Positions 6,748 through 20,119 of a stretch of 64,000 nucleotides of DNA are shown here, one piece after another (the first letter of the stretch is position 1; every line of letters begins with the position of its first letter). Made by a program: the position numbers and the translations under genes. The stretch spans positions 1 to 64,000 of the forward strand of contig DATGQE010000091.1 in NCBI GenBank assembly GCA_035304345.1, given 5' to 3'. This DNA is from IDS-8 sp035304345 (lineage in GTDB: Bacteria > Pseudomonadota > Gammaproteobacteria > Steroidobacterales > Woeseiaceae). Under the pieces are notes generated by a model. It did not search any database. It was not told the DNA's origin and saw only the letters and a list, made by a program, of their open reading frames with translations.

Positions 6748-8682
6748 ATGGGCAAAGTGATCGGTATCGACCTCGGTACGACCAACTCCTGTGTCGCGGT
6801 CATGGAGGGTGACAAGCCCAAGGTGATCGAGAACAGCGAAGGCGATCGTACGACCCCCTCGATCGTCGCGTTCGGCAAGGAAGGCGAGGTGCTGGTCGGC
6901 CAGTCGGCGAAGCGCCAGGCCGTGACGAACCCGCAGAACACCCTGTTCGCGATCAAGCGGCTCATCGGTCGTCGCTTCGAAGACGACGTCGTGCAGCGCG
7001 ACATCAAGATGGTGCCGTACAAGATCATCAAGGCGGACAACGGCGATGCCTGGGTCGAGGTGAACGGCAAGAAAATGGCGCCGCCCGAGATCTCCGCGCG
7101 CGTCCTCATGAAGATGAAGAAGACGGCCGAGGACTACCTGGGCGAGAAGGTCACCGAGGCGGTCGTCACCGTGCCCGCTTACTTCAACGACTCGCAGCGC
7201 CAGGCGACGAAGGACGCCGGCAAGATTGCGGGGCTCGACGTCAAGCGCATCATCAACGAGCCGACCGCGGCTGCGCTCGCCTACGGCATGGACAAGAAGC
7301 GCGGCGACCAGAAGATCGCCGTGTACGACCTGGGCGGCGGCACGTTCGATATCTCGATCATCGAGATCGCGGAGGTCGACGGCGAGCACCAGTTCGAGGT
7401 GCTGGCGACCAACGGCGACACCTTCCTGGGTGGTGAGGACTTCGACAACCGCATCATCCAGTACCTGACGTCGGAGTTCCAGAAAGAGTCCGGCATCGAC
7501 ATCACGCAGGATCCGCTCGCGATGCAGCGGCTGAAGGAGGCCGCCGAGAAGGCCAAGATCGAGCTCTCGTCCGCGCAGCAGACGGAAGTGAACCTGCCCT
7601 ACATCACGGCGGACCAGTCCGGACCGAAGCACCTCAACATTCGCCTGACGCGTGCGAAGCTCGAGTCGCTCGTGGAGGAGCTGATCGAGCGCACGATCGA
7701 GCCGTGCCGCATCGCGCTGAAGGATGCGGGGCTCAAGGTCAGCGACGTGAACGAGGTGATCCTGGTCGGCGGCCAGACGCGCATGCCGAAGGTCCAGGAG
7801 GCCGTGCAGAACTTTTTCGGCCGCGAGCCGCGCCGCGACGTGAACCCGGACGAGGCCGTCGCGCTCGGTGCCGCCATCCAGGGCGGGGTGCTGTCCGGCG
7901 CCGTCAAGGACGTGCTCCTGCTCGACGTCACGCCGCTGTCGCTCGGCATCGAGACGCTCGGTGGCGTGATGACCAAGCTGATCGAGAAAAACACGACCAT
8001 TCCGGCCAACGCCACGCAGGTGTTCTCGACCGCCGACGACAACCAGACGGCCGTCACGATTCACGTGCTGCAGGGCGAGCGCCAGCGCGCCGCGGACAAC
8101 AAGTCGCTCGGTCGTTTCGACCTGACGGACATTCCGCCGGCGCCGCGCGGCGTGCCGCAGATCGAGGTCACCTTCGACATCGACGCGAACGGCATCCTCA
8201 ACGTGTCGGCCAAGGACAAGGCCACGGGCAAGAGCCAGAACATCGTGATCAAGGCCTCGAGCGGCCTCTCGGAGGAAGAAATCGAGAGAATGGTCTCGGA
8301 AGCGGCGGCCCATGCCGAGGAAGATCGCAAGTTCCGCGAGCTGGTCGACGCCCGCAACCAGGCGGATGCGCTGATCCATACCGCGGAGAAGTCGCTCAAG
8401 GACCTGGGCGACAAGGTGAGCGGCGAGGACCGGCACGCCGTCGAGTCGGCGATCTCGGACCTCAAGTCCGTGCTCGACAAGGACGACAAGGATGCGATCC
8501 AGCGCAAGACCAACGCCCTCGCGGAAGCGAGCGCGAAGATTGCGCAGAAGGCCTACAGCGAGCAGGCCCAGGCGGGCGGTGCGGCAGGCGGGACCGGGGC
8601 CGGTAACGGCCAGGCCAACGACGACGTGGTGGACGCCGAGTTCGAGGAAGTGGACGACGACCGCAAGTCGAAATCCGGCTGA
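6748..8682 (+). CDS. dnaK: Molecular chaperone DnaK (Hsp70)
   Basis: DnaK binds exposed hydrophobic segments in an ATP-controlled cycle with DnaJ and GrpE. The 644-residue protein begins MGKVIGIDLGTTNSCVAVME, the ATPase phosphate-1 signature, and contains NEPTAAALAYG, VYDLGGGTFDISI, the hydrophobic linker region KDVLLLDVTPLSLGIE, and the substrate-binding domain. The C-terminus is DDVVDAEFEEVDDD, typical of bacterial DnaK, after a short Gly/Ala linker. The length is normal. Start ATG at 6748 has a purine-rich leader (CCGGAGA). It is followed by dnaJ after 148 bases. Confidence 0.98.
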   Translation: MGKVIGIDLGTTNSCVAVMEGDKPKVIENSEGDRTTPSIVAFGKEGEVLVGQSAKRQAVTNPQNTLFAIKRLIGRRFEDDVVQRDIKMVPYKIIKADNGDAWVEVNGKKMAPPEISARVLMKMKKTAEDYLGEKVTEAVVTVPAYFNDSQRQATKDAGKIAGLDVKRIINEPTAAALAYGMDKKRGDQKIAVYDLGGGTFDISIIEIAEVDGEHQFEVLATNGDTFLGGEDFDNRIIQYLTSEFQKESGIDITQDPLAMQRLKEAAEKAKIELSSAQQTEVNLPYITADQSGPKHLNIRLTRAKLESLVEELIERTIEPCRIALKDAGLKVSDVNEVILVGGQTRMPKVQEAVQNFFGREPRRDVNPDEAVALGAAIQGGVLSGAVKDVLLLDVTPLSLGIETLGGVMTKLIEKNTTIPANATQVFSTADDNQTAVTIHVLQGERQRAADNKSLGRFDLTDIPPAPRGVPQIEVTFDIDANGILNVSAKDKATGKSQNIVIKASSGLSEEEIERMVSEAAAHAEEDRKFRELVDARNQADALIHTAEKSLKDLGDKVSGEDRHAVESAISDLKSVLDKDDKDAIQRKTNALAEASAKIAQKAYSEQAQAGGAAGGTGAGNGQANDDVVDAEFEEVDDDRKSKSG

Positions 8683-8830
8683 TCCGCCGGTACCTTGCGG
8701 GGGACGAGGGGATGCCCCTGCGGGAGCGCGCGCCGGCGTGACCGGGGAGCTCGGGTCGCGTACGACACGCGTACCCGGACTTGAAGGTGGCGCAGCGCGC
8801 GACCCGGGATGGGCTCGTTGACAGAGACGT

Positions 8831-9958
8831 ATGGCGAAACGCGACTATTACGAAGTTCTGGGCGTCAGCAGGACGGCGACGAGCCAGGAGGTGAAGAAGG
8901 CGTATCGCCGTCTCGCGATGAAGTATCACCCCGACCGGAACAAGGACGACAAGGACGCCGGGGCCAAGTTCCGCGAGGTGCGTGAAGCCTACGAAGTCCT
9001 CACCGATCCCGAGAAACGCGCCACCTACGACCGCTACGGCCATGCCGGGCTGAACGCCGGGCGCGCGGGTGCCGGCGGCTTCGGACCGGACGGCTTTGCC
9101 GACATCTTCGGCGACGTGTTCGGCGACATCTTCGGTGCCGGGCGGCGCAGCCGCAGCCAGGTGTTTCGCGGTGCCGACCTCGGCTACGAGCTGCGCCTCG
9201 ACCTCGAGCGGGCGGTCGCCGGCGACGAGGTCACCATCGAGGTGCCGACGCAGGTCACCTGCGACACCTGCAACGGCAGCGGCGCCGAGCCGGGCACCGA
9301 GCCCGTCTCGTGCGCGACCTGCGGCGGTGTCGGCCAGGTGCGGATGCAGCAGGGATTCTTCTCCATCCAGCAGACCTGCCCGGCGTGCAAGGGGGCGGGC
9401 ACCGTCATCACGACGCCCTGCGGCAAGTGCCACGGCCGTGGCCGCGTGGCCAAGGTCAAGAAGCTGTCCGTCAAGATCCCGCCGGGTGTCGACGACGGCG
9501 ACCGGATCCGCCTGGCGGGCGAGGGCGAGGCCGGCCGGAACGGCGGGCCGCCGGGCGATCTGTACGTCGAGATCCGCGTCAATCCCCACAAGCTGTTCAC
9601 GCGCAACGGCGCGGACCTCTCCTGCGAGGTGCCGGTGAGCTTCGCCACCGTGGCCCTGGGCGGCGAGGTCGACCTGCCGACGCTCGACGGGCACGTCTCG
9701 CTCAAGATCCCGCCGGGCACGCAGTCCGGAAAGGTCTTCCGGCTGCGCAACAAGGGCGTGACCACGGTGCGCGACCGCCGCCAGGGGGACCTGTACGCAC
9801 GGGTCGTCGTCGAGACCCCGGTCTCCCTCACGGAGGAGCAGAAGGAGCTGCTGCGCCGCTTCGACGAGGCGACGAAGGCGGGCGGCGACAAGCACAACCC
9901 GCGCGCCAGCGGCTGGCTCGACACGGTGAAGCGCTTCTTCGAGCGGATCAGCCCCTGA
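8831..9958 (+). CDS. dnaJ: Chaperone protein DnaJ (Hsp40)
   Basis: DnaJ delivers substrates to DnaK and stimulates its ATPase. The 375-residue protein has a J domain with HPD at 33-35, a Gly/Phe-rich stretch, four zinc-binding repeats (CDTCNGSG, CATCGGVG, CPACKGAG, CGKCHGRG) and the C-terminal substrate-binding domain. It is a canonical type I DnaJ. A further weak heat-shock-like element (CTTGAAG at 8780, CCCGGGAT at 8803, spacing 16) lies in the dnaK-dnaJ gap, so dnaJ may have its own start. A hairpin and T-run at 9992-10013 probably ends transcription. Confidence 0.97.
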   Translation: MAKRDYYEVLGVSRTATSQEVKKAYRRLAMKYHPDRNKDDKDAGAKFREVREAYEVLTDPEKRATYDRYGHAGLNAGRAGAGGFGPDGFADIFGDVFGDIFGAGRRSRSQVFRGADLGYELRLDLERAVAGDEVTIEVPTQVTCDTCNGSGAEPGTEPVSCATCGGVGQVRMQQGFFSIQQTCPACKGAGTVITTPCGKCHGRGRVAKVKKLSVKIPPGVDDGDRIRLAGEGEAGRNGGPPGDLYVEIRVNPHKLFTRNGADLSCEVPVSFATVALGGEVDLPTLDGHVSLKIPPGTQSGKVFRLRNKGVTTVRDRRQGDLYARVVVETPVSLTEEQKELLRRFDEATKAGGDKHNPRASGWLDTVKRFFERISP

Positions 9959-9991
9959 ACCGGGCGTCCTCGCCCGTGCACGCCGCCCGCC

Positions 9992-10013
9992 GCGCAGCTC
10001 CTGTGCGCTTTTT
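9992..10013 (+). terminator. Candidate rho-independent terminator after dnaJ
   Basis: GCGCA at 9992-9996 pairs with TGCGC at 10004-10008 across a 7-base loop, followed directly by five T residues. The stem is short (5 bp, all but one G:C) but the placement 33 bases after the dnaJ stop suits the end of the chaperone operon. Confidence 0.45.
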
Positions 10014-10069
10014 CCACCGCGGTGTATGCTGCGCGCGAAGTCATCCCCGCTGATCGAGGAGGGATCCGC

Positions 10070-10120
10070 ATGAACACGCTCCCCGCTCGCCGGGCCCGCG
10101 CCTCGCGCGCGGCCTCCTGA
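10070..10120 (+). CDS. 16-residue leader minigene overlapping dapB
   Basis: An ATG at 10070, preceded by the strongest ribosome binding site in the area (GAGGAGGG ending at 10063), opens a 16-codon frame that reads MNTLPARRARASRAAS and stops at TGA 10118-10120. The dapB ATG shares the last A of this stop (TGATG). dapB has no comparable ribosome binding site of its own, so its translation may depend on ribosomes ending here. The peptide has four Arg residues and no signature of a known attenuator. It could be a leader peptide, or simply a coupling device. Conservation in relatives would settle this. Confidence 0.5.
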   Translation: MNTLPARRARASRAAS

Positions 10121-10950
10121 TGGGACGCACGGCCGGGAAGCCGCCCAGGGTGGCGGTGCTGGGCGCGGGCCGCATGGGACGCGAGCTGATCGCGGTCCTC
10201 GCGGATTGCGAGGACGCGCGCCTGTCCGGGGTGTGGACGCGCAGCCCGGGCGGGCTGCGCGAGGCCCTGGGGCCCGGGCACGACGAGCTGCTGCGCTCCT
10301 GCGACGTGACCGGCGACCTCGATGCCGTGTTGCGCGGGGCCGACGTGGCGATCGATTTCACCCTGCCGGCGGCGACGCCGGGCATCCTCGAGGCCGCCGG
10401 CCGCCTGGCGCGGCCGCTCGTCTGCGGCGTGAGCGGGCTCGACGACGCCGTGCTCGGCGGCCTCGAGGCGCTCGCCCGGGAACTGCCGGTGTTCTACGAC
10501 CGCAACATGAGCTACGGCATCGCCGTCATCACGGAGCTCGTTGAGCGCGCGGCGGCGGCGCTGGGGCCGGAGTTCGTGGCCGAGGTGCACGAGACGCATC
10601 ACGTGCACAAGCGCGACGCGCCCTCCGGTACGGCGCTCATGCTGGGAGAGGCCCTCGCGGCGGCGCGCGGGGCCGATCTGGAAACGGTGTTCAGGTATGA
10701 CGCCGGGGGGAGTCCCCGGCGCGCGTCGCCGGCGGACATCGTGTTTCTCGTCAGGCGCGAAGGCGAGGTACCGGGCGAGCACACGGTGGTGTTCCGGTCC
10801 CCGGCGGAAACGCTCGAGCTCGCGCATCGCGTGCGCAATCGCCGCGTTTTCGCCGAGGGCGCCGTGCGCGCGGCGAAGTGGTTGATTGAGCAGCCTCCGG
10901 GCCTGTACCGGATGCGCGATCTCGCCGCCGAGATTGCTCCCGACCGGTAG
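10120..10950 (+). CDS. dapB: 4-hydroxy-tetrahydrodipicolinate reductase
   Basis: DapB reduces the dihydrodipicolinate precursor with NAD(P)H on the way to diaminopimelate and lysine. The 276-residue protein has the Rossmann motif VLGAGRMGREL near residues 13-23 and the catalytic block ETHHVHKRDAPSGTAL with His160, His161 and Lys164. The C-terminal hydrophobic strand and R-M-R-D-L tail match the family. The nucleotide fold has GAGRMGR where many homologues have GxxGRMGR. It starts at the ATG that overlaps the stop of the upstream minigene. The dnaJ-dapB-carA-carB order is common in gammaproteobacteria. Confidence 0.94.
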   Translation: MGRTAGKPPRVAVLGAGRMGRELIAVLADCEDARLSGVWTRSPGGLREALGPGHDELLRSCDVTGDLDAVLRGADVAIDFTLPAATPGILEAAGRLARPLVCGVSGLDDAVLGGLEALARELPVFYDRNMSYGIAVITELVERAAAALGPEFVAEVHETHHVHKRDAPSGTALMLGEALAAARGADLETVFRYDAGGSPRRASPADIVFLVRREGEVPGEHTVVFRSPAETLELAHRVRNRRVFAEGAVRAAKWLIEQPPGLYRMRDLAAEIAPDR

Positions 10951-11085
10951 CACGGCGGCGGCCGGTCCAGTAAAATCGTCGCTCGCCGATTGGCTGTCCA
11001 GTGGCGATCAGGAAGCGGGAGGCCGTCAGTCCTTCCGCTTTCGCACATCTGGCACCGGTGAATTCACTACCCGAGGGGAACACGT

Positions 11086-12243
11086 TTGACGGCACCCGCT
11101 GTTCTGGCACTCGAGGACGGCACGATCTTCCACGGGACTTCCGTGGGGGCGGAAGGGAAGACGATCGGCGAGGTCGTCTTCAACACCGCCATGACGGGGT
11201 ACCAGGAGATCCTCACCGATCCGTCGTACTGCCGCCAGATCGTCACGCTGACGTACCCGCACATCGGCAACACGGGTACGAACAGCGAGGACATGGAGTC
11301 GCCGCGCATCTACGCCTCCGGCGTGATCATCCGTGACAGCTCGATCATCGCGAGCAGCTGGCGGGCCGAGCGCGACTTCGGCGAGTTCCTGCGGGCGTCC
11401 AACACCGTCGGCATCGCCGACATCGACACGCGCAAGCTCACCCGCATCCTGCGTGAGAAAGGCGCGCAGTCCGGCTGCATCATGACCGGGGATGCCGATC
11501 CGCACGTGGCCGTGCAGCACGCACGCAAGTTTCCCGGCATCGCCGGCATGGATCTCGCCAGGTTCGTGACCACCGATCGCCCGTACCAGTGGTGTCACGG
11601 CACGGAGTTCGGCCGCCGGCCCCGCATCATGAGCCGCCGGATCGCGCCGCATCACGTCGTCGCGTACGACTTCGGGATCAAGCGCAACATCCTGAGGATT
11701 CTCTCGGATCTCGATTGCCGGATGACCGTGGTCCCGGCGACGACGCCCGCGTCCGAGGTGCTGGAGCTGGCCCCGGACGGTGTGCTGCTGTCGAACGGCC
11801 CCGGCGACCCGCAGCCCTGCACCTACGCCATCGAGGCGATCCGCGAGCTGCTCGAGCGTTCCGTGCCGCTGTTCGGCATCTGTCTCGGGCACCAGCTCCT
11901 CGCGCTCGCGGTCGGGGCGCGCACGGTGAAGATGAAGTTCGGCCACCACGGCGCCAATCACCCGGTGCTCGACCTCAGGACGGGGCGGGTGATCATCACC
12001 ACGCAGAACCACGGCTTCGCGGTCGACGAGGCCTCGCTGCCGGACAACGTCGAGGCCACCCATCGCTCCCTGTTCGACGGCAGCCTGCAGGGCATCGCGC
12101 TCAAGGACCGGCCGGCGTTCTCCTTCCAGGGGCACCCGGAGGCGAGCCCGGGCCCGCACGACCTGCTGCCGCTCTTCGAGCGCTTCGTCGCCGACATGGA
12201 GCAGGCCAAGCGACCGGCGGCGATCGCCCTTGCGGGATCGTGA
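11086..12243 (+). CDS. carA: Carbamoyl-phosphate synthase small (glutaminase) subunit
   Basis: CarA hydrolyses glutamine and passes ammonia to CarB for carbamoyl phosphate, used in arginine and pyrimidine synthesis. The 385-residue protein has the N-terminal CarA domain (VGEVVFNTAMTGYQEIL-like segment near 28-43) and a class I glutamine amidotransferase domain with Cys266 in FGICLGHQL, His350 and Glu352 in SFQGHPEASPG. The start is an uncommon TTG at 11086, supported by GAGGGGAA six bases upstream and by the alignment of MTAPAVLALEDGTIF with the family. carB follows after 85 bases. Confidence 0.96.
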   Translation: MTAPAVLALEDGTIFHGTSVGAEGKTIGEVVFNTAMTGYQEILTDPSYCRQIVTLTYPHIGNTGTNSEDMESPRIYASGVIIRDSSIIASSWRAERDFGEFLRASNTVGIADIDTRKLTRILREKGAQSGCIMTGDADPHVAVQHARKFPGIAGMDLARFVTTDRPYQWCHGTEFGRRPRIMSRRIAPHHVVAYDFGIKRNILRILSDLDCRMTVVPATTPASEVLELAPDGVLLSNGPGDPQPCTYAIEAIRELLERSVPLFGICLGHQLLALAVGARTVKMKFGHHGANHPVLDLRTGRVIITTQNHGFAVDEASLPDNVEATHRSLFDGSLQGIALKDRPAFSFQGHPEASPGPHDLLPLFERFVADMEQAKRPAAIALAGS

Positions 12244-12256
12244 TCGACCATCGTTT

Positions 12257-12301
12257 TTCAACCAGTTACGAGTTGAATCTCACCCGTATTCTCACTATGC
12301 C
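12257..12301 (+). promoter_or_regulatory. Inverted repeat and possible promoter between carA and carB
   Basis: TTCAAC at 12257-12262 and GTTGAA at 12272-12277 form a 6-bp dyad around nine bases. TTGAAT at 12274-12279 and TATGCC at 12296-12301 are 16 bases apart and could be a weak sigma-70 promoter for carB. The dyad overlaps that -35 block, so an operator is possible. Confidence 0.3.
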
Positions 12302-12328
12302 GCCGGCGGCGGAAGGGACTGAAGCAGC

Positions 12329-15540
<3,212 letters not shown>

Positions 15541-15544
<4 letters not shown>

Positions 15545-16017
15545 TGAACAAGGTGCCCATGACGGTGCGCGGCGCCGAGCTGCTGCGCGAGGAGCTGAGA
15601 AAGCTCAAATCGGAGGAGCGGCCGAGGATCATCAAGGCGATCGCGGAGGCGCGTGCCCACGGCGACCTGCGCGAGAATGCCGAGTACCAGGCCGCGAAGG
15701 ACCAGCAGGGCTTCATCGAGGGCCGGATCAAGGAGATCGAGGCCAAGCTCTCCAACATCCAGGTGATCGACGTCACCACCGTGGACGCCCGCGGCAAGGT
15801 CGTGTTCGGTGCCACGGTGGAGCTGCTCGACGAGAGCGGCAGCGAGATCGAGTACCGCATCGTCGGCGAGGACGAGGCCGACATCAAGGCGGGCCTGATC
15901 TCGTTCACTTCGCCGATCGCGCGGGCCCTCATCGGGAAGACGGAAGGCGACGAGGTGGAAGTCGCCGCCCCCGGCGGCGCCAAGCGCTACGAGGTCATCG
16001 CGGTCCGCTACGAGTAG
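15541..16017 (+). CDS. greA: Transcription elongation factor GreA
   Basis: GreA enters the RNA polymerase secondary channel and stimulates cleavage of backtracked RNA. The 158-residue protein has the N-terminal coiled coil with the acidic tip (AHGDLRENAEYQAAKDQQGF) and the C-terminal FKBP-like domain ending with GDEVEV and YEVIAVRYE. Two adjacent ATGs (15541 and 15544) are possible starts. The first overlaps the carB stop. The carA-carB-greA order is conserved in gammaproteobacteria. Its 3' end converges on yhbY with an 8-base gap. Confidence 0.97.
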
Positions 16018-16025
16018 GCGCCCGC

Positions 16026-16319
16026 CTACGGGAGCGTGATCTTCGGGCGCTCGGGATTCGGGCGGTAATACAGGGCGACGTTGCCGATGCGGGTCACGAG
16101 GTCCGCGTGGCCGCGCCGGGCGAGCTCGTCGATGGCGGCGTCCCGCGCCTCGCGGTCTGCGGCGCGCACGCGTACCTTGACCAGCTCGTGATGCGCTATC
16201 GTGGCCTCGAACTCCGCGACCAGCGCCTCGCTGATACCGGCGCCGCCGACGGTGACCGCCGGTTTCAGCTTGTGCCCGAGGCCGCGCAGGTACTTCTTGT
16301 GGGATTCGGAGAGCGGCAT
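16026..16319 (-). CDS. yhbY: YhbY family CRM-domain RNA-binding protein
   Basis: A 97-residue single CRM-domain protein, the family of YhbY, which associates with pre-50S ribosomal particles. The sequence fits the domain throughout: LRGLGHKLKPAVTVGGAGIS with the GxxG loop variant, then HHELVKVRV and the final IGNVALYYRPN strand. Start ATG at 16319. It is divergent from rlmE with about 50 bases between them and is the usual neighbour of rlmE-ftsH. Confidence 0.94.
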   Translation of the reverse strand: MPLSESHKKYLRGLGHKLKPAVTVGGAGISEALVAEFEATIAHHELVKVRVRAADREARDAAIDELARRGHADLVTRIGNVALYYRPNPERPKITLP

Positions 16320-16370
16320 GCAGCCCGATTGTAGTGCGCGGACCGGCCGCCGGCACGCGCGGCGGCGGCC

Positions 16371-16997
16371 GTGAGCCGGCCCCGGCGAAGCAGCGGGAGC
16401 TGGCGCGACCGCCAGGAGCGCGACCCGTGGGTGCGCCGGGCGCGCCGCGAGGGTTACCGCTCGCGTTCCGCGTTCAAGCTCGCGGAGATCGCGGAGCGGG
16501 AACGGCTGCTGGTGCCCGGCATGGTCGTGGTGGACCTCGGCGCGGCGCCGGGCGGCTGGAGCCAGTACGTCTCGGAGCGCCTGGGAGGCAAGGTCCGGAT
16601 CGTGGCGGTCGACCTGCTGCCGATGGATCCGCTGCCGTCGGTCGAGGTCATCCAGGGCGATTTCACGGAAGACGCGGTGTTCGAGGAGCTTGCCGCCCGG
16701 GTCGGGGAGGCCGGCGCCGACCTTGTAATGAGCGACATGGCGCCCAATATCAGCGGCAACCGCGCCGTGGACCAGCCACGATCGATGTACCTGGCGGAGC
16801 TGGCACTGGAGGCGGCGCAGCGCCTGTTGAAGCCGCGCGGCAGCTTCGTTTGCAAGGTTTTCCAGGGCGAGGGCACGGACGCGTTCGTGGCCGCGGTGCG
16901 AGCCGCCTTCGAGCGGGTCAGGATCGTCAAGCCGCGGGCTTCCCGACCGGGCAGCCGGGAGGTCTACGTGGCGGCCTCGGGGCTTCGCGGGGCTTGA
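16371..16997 (+). CDS. rlmE: 23S rRNA 2'-O-methyltransferase RlmE (FtsJ/RrmJ)
   Basis: RlmE methylates the 2'-OH of U2552 in the 23S A-loop late in 50S assembly; in E. coli it is a heat-shock protein. The 208-residue protein has the K-D-K catalytic triad at Lys36 (RSAFKL), Asp122 (SDMAPN) and Lys162 (FVCKVFQG), and the SAM-binding VVDLGAAPGGWSQYV at about 53-67. The head is Arg/Ser-rich for RNA contact. The start is GTG at 16371. It is upstream of ftsH, as in most gammaproteobacteria. Confidence 0.96.
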   Translation: MSRPRRSSGSWRDRQERDPWVRRARREGYRSRSAFKLAEIAERERLLVPGMVVVDLGAAPGGWSQYVSERLGGKVRIVAVDLLPMDPLPSVEVIQGDFTEDAVFEELAARVGEAGADLVMSDMAPNISGNRAVDQPRSMYLAELALEAAQRLLKPRGSFVCKVFQGEGTDAFVAAVRAAFERVRIVKPRASRPGSREVYVAASGLRGA

Positions 16998-17016
16998 GGG
17001 AACCCGGACCTGTTCC

Positions 17017-17075
17017 GGGACAGGGCTGGCAACTATCCTCTATAGTAGTGTCTAATCGTTAGACGCAGTCTAAGG
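17017..17075 (+). promoter_or_regulatory. Candidate promoter and palindrome upstream of ftsH
   Basis: GGGACA at 17017-17022 and TATAGT at 17041-17046 (18-base spacer) resemble a sigma-70 promoter. Over the predicted start lies GTCTAATCGTTAGAC at 17050-17064, a palindrome with 6-bp arms, and a third TCTAA half-site occurs at 17070. The layout suits an operator for ftsH control. Just upstream, CCCGGA at 17003-17008 and TCCGGG at 17014-17019 form a hairpin without a T-run. Confidence 0.4.
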
Positions 17076-17140
17076 CGCGGCCCCCGGGGACACGAGAGAC
17101 GCGCTTGGCTGGATCTCGTGTCCGGAGCTTTGAACAGATC

Positions 17141-19057
<1,917 letters not shown>

Positions 19058-19189
19058 TCCGACCCGGTCGACCCAGGCGCCCGCGAGCCGCACGGCAAGG
19101 CATCGCACATGCACGGCATCGAACCCGCCGGGCGCGGTGACCGCGAGGTGTCGCCCGCAGCCGTCACGACGCGCGGATACCGACGGCGG

Positions 19190-19195
19190 TAGAAT
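19190..19195 (+). promoter_or_regulatory. Possible -10 hexamer just before folP
   Basis: TAGAAT at 19190-19195 lies ten bases before the folP ATG and would give an almost leaderless mRNA. There is no good -35 match, so folP may instead be read through from ftsH. Confidence 0.2.
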
Positions 19196-19204
19196 TCACC
19201 GGCC

Positions 19205-20050
19205 ATGCACCTGCGCCTCGGCCACCGCATCCTCGACCTGTCCACGCCCAAGGTCATGGGCGTGCTGAACGTCACCCCGGATTCGTTTTCGGACGGCGGC
19301 CATTTCACGCGCCTCGAGGCGGCGATGGAGCAGGCCGAGCAGATGGTGGCCGCCGGCGCCTCCATCATCGATGTCGGGGGGGAATCGACCCGGCCGGGCT
19401 CCGAGCCGGTCACGGTGGAGACCGAGCTCGACCGCGTGCTTCCCGTCATCGAGGCGATCGCCGAGAGCCTCGACGTGGCGGTGTCGATCGACACGAGCAA
19501 GCCCGAGGTCATGCGCGAGGCCGTCGCCGCCGGCGCATCGATGATCAACGACATCTTCGCCCTCCGGCGCGAAGGCGCCCTGGCCCAGGCGGCGGAGCTC
19601 GATGCGGCCGTGTGCATCATGCACATGCAGGGCGAGCCGCGCACGATGCAGGCGGCACCGCATTACGACGACGTCGTCGGCGAGGTGCTCGCGTTCCTCG
19701 AGGAACGGGTGGCGGCATGCGTCGCCGCGGGCATTGCGCGGGACCGGATCACGATCGACCCGGGTTTCGGCTTCGGCAAGACCGTCGAGCACAACGTCGA
19801 GCTGCTCGCGGGCCTGCGCCGGCTGCTTGCGCTAGAATTGCCGGTGACCGTCGGCCTGTCGCGCAAGAGCACACTGGGGAAACTGACGGGCCGCGCGGTC
19901 GACGAACGCATGCCCGCCGGCGTCGCCGCCGCGGTCCTGGCAATCGAACGGGGAGCGCACATCGTGCGCACCCATGACGTCGCCCCGACGATGGATGCGA
20001 TCCGCATCGCCGGTGCCGTCATGCAGAGCGGGGGCTTCAATGAGCCATGA
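19205..20050 (+). CDS. folP: Dihydropteroate synthase
   Basis: FolP joins para-aminobenzoate to the pterin diphosphate in folate synthesis and is the target of sulfonamides. The 281-residue TIM-barrel protein has MGVLNVTPDSFSDGG at about 18-32, the GGESTRPGSEPV loop at 58-69, the SIDTSKPEV and NDIFALR strands, and RKSTLGKLTGR near the C-terminal substrate site. The length is normal. It follows ftsH after 147 bases and precedes glmM, the conserved ftsH-folP-glmM order. Confidence 0.96.
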   Translation: MHLRLGHRILDLSTPKVMGVLNVTPDSFSDGGHFTRLEAAMEQAEQMVAAGASIIDVGGESTRPGSEPVTVETELDRVLPVIEAIAESLDVAVSIDTSKPEVMREAVAAGASMINDIFALRREGALAQAAELDAAVCIMHMQGEPRTMQAAPHYDDVVGEVLAFLEERVAACVAAGIARDRITIDPGFGFGKTVEHNVELLAGLRRLLALELPVTVGLSRKSTLGKLTGRAVDERMPAGVAAAVLAIERGAHIVRTHDVAPTMDAIRIAGAVMQSGGFNEP

Positions 20051-20119
20051 AGAACATCGAGCGAGCCACCGGCGCGGCCCGGCCGCGCCTGCGCGCCTGC
20101 AGGCCCGGGCGCTGACGGC

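Noticed and set aside
8780..8810. A fourth sigma-32 promoter before dnaJ
   Set aside because: CTTGAAG is good, but the spacing of 16 and the CCCGGGAT -10 are poor matches.
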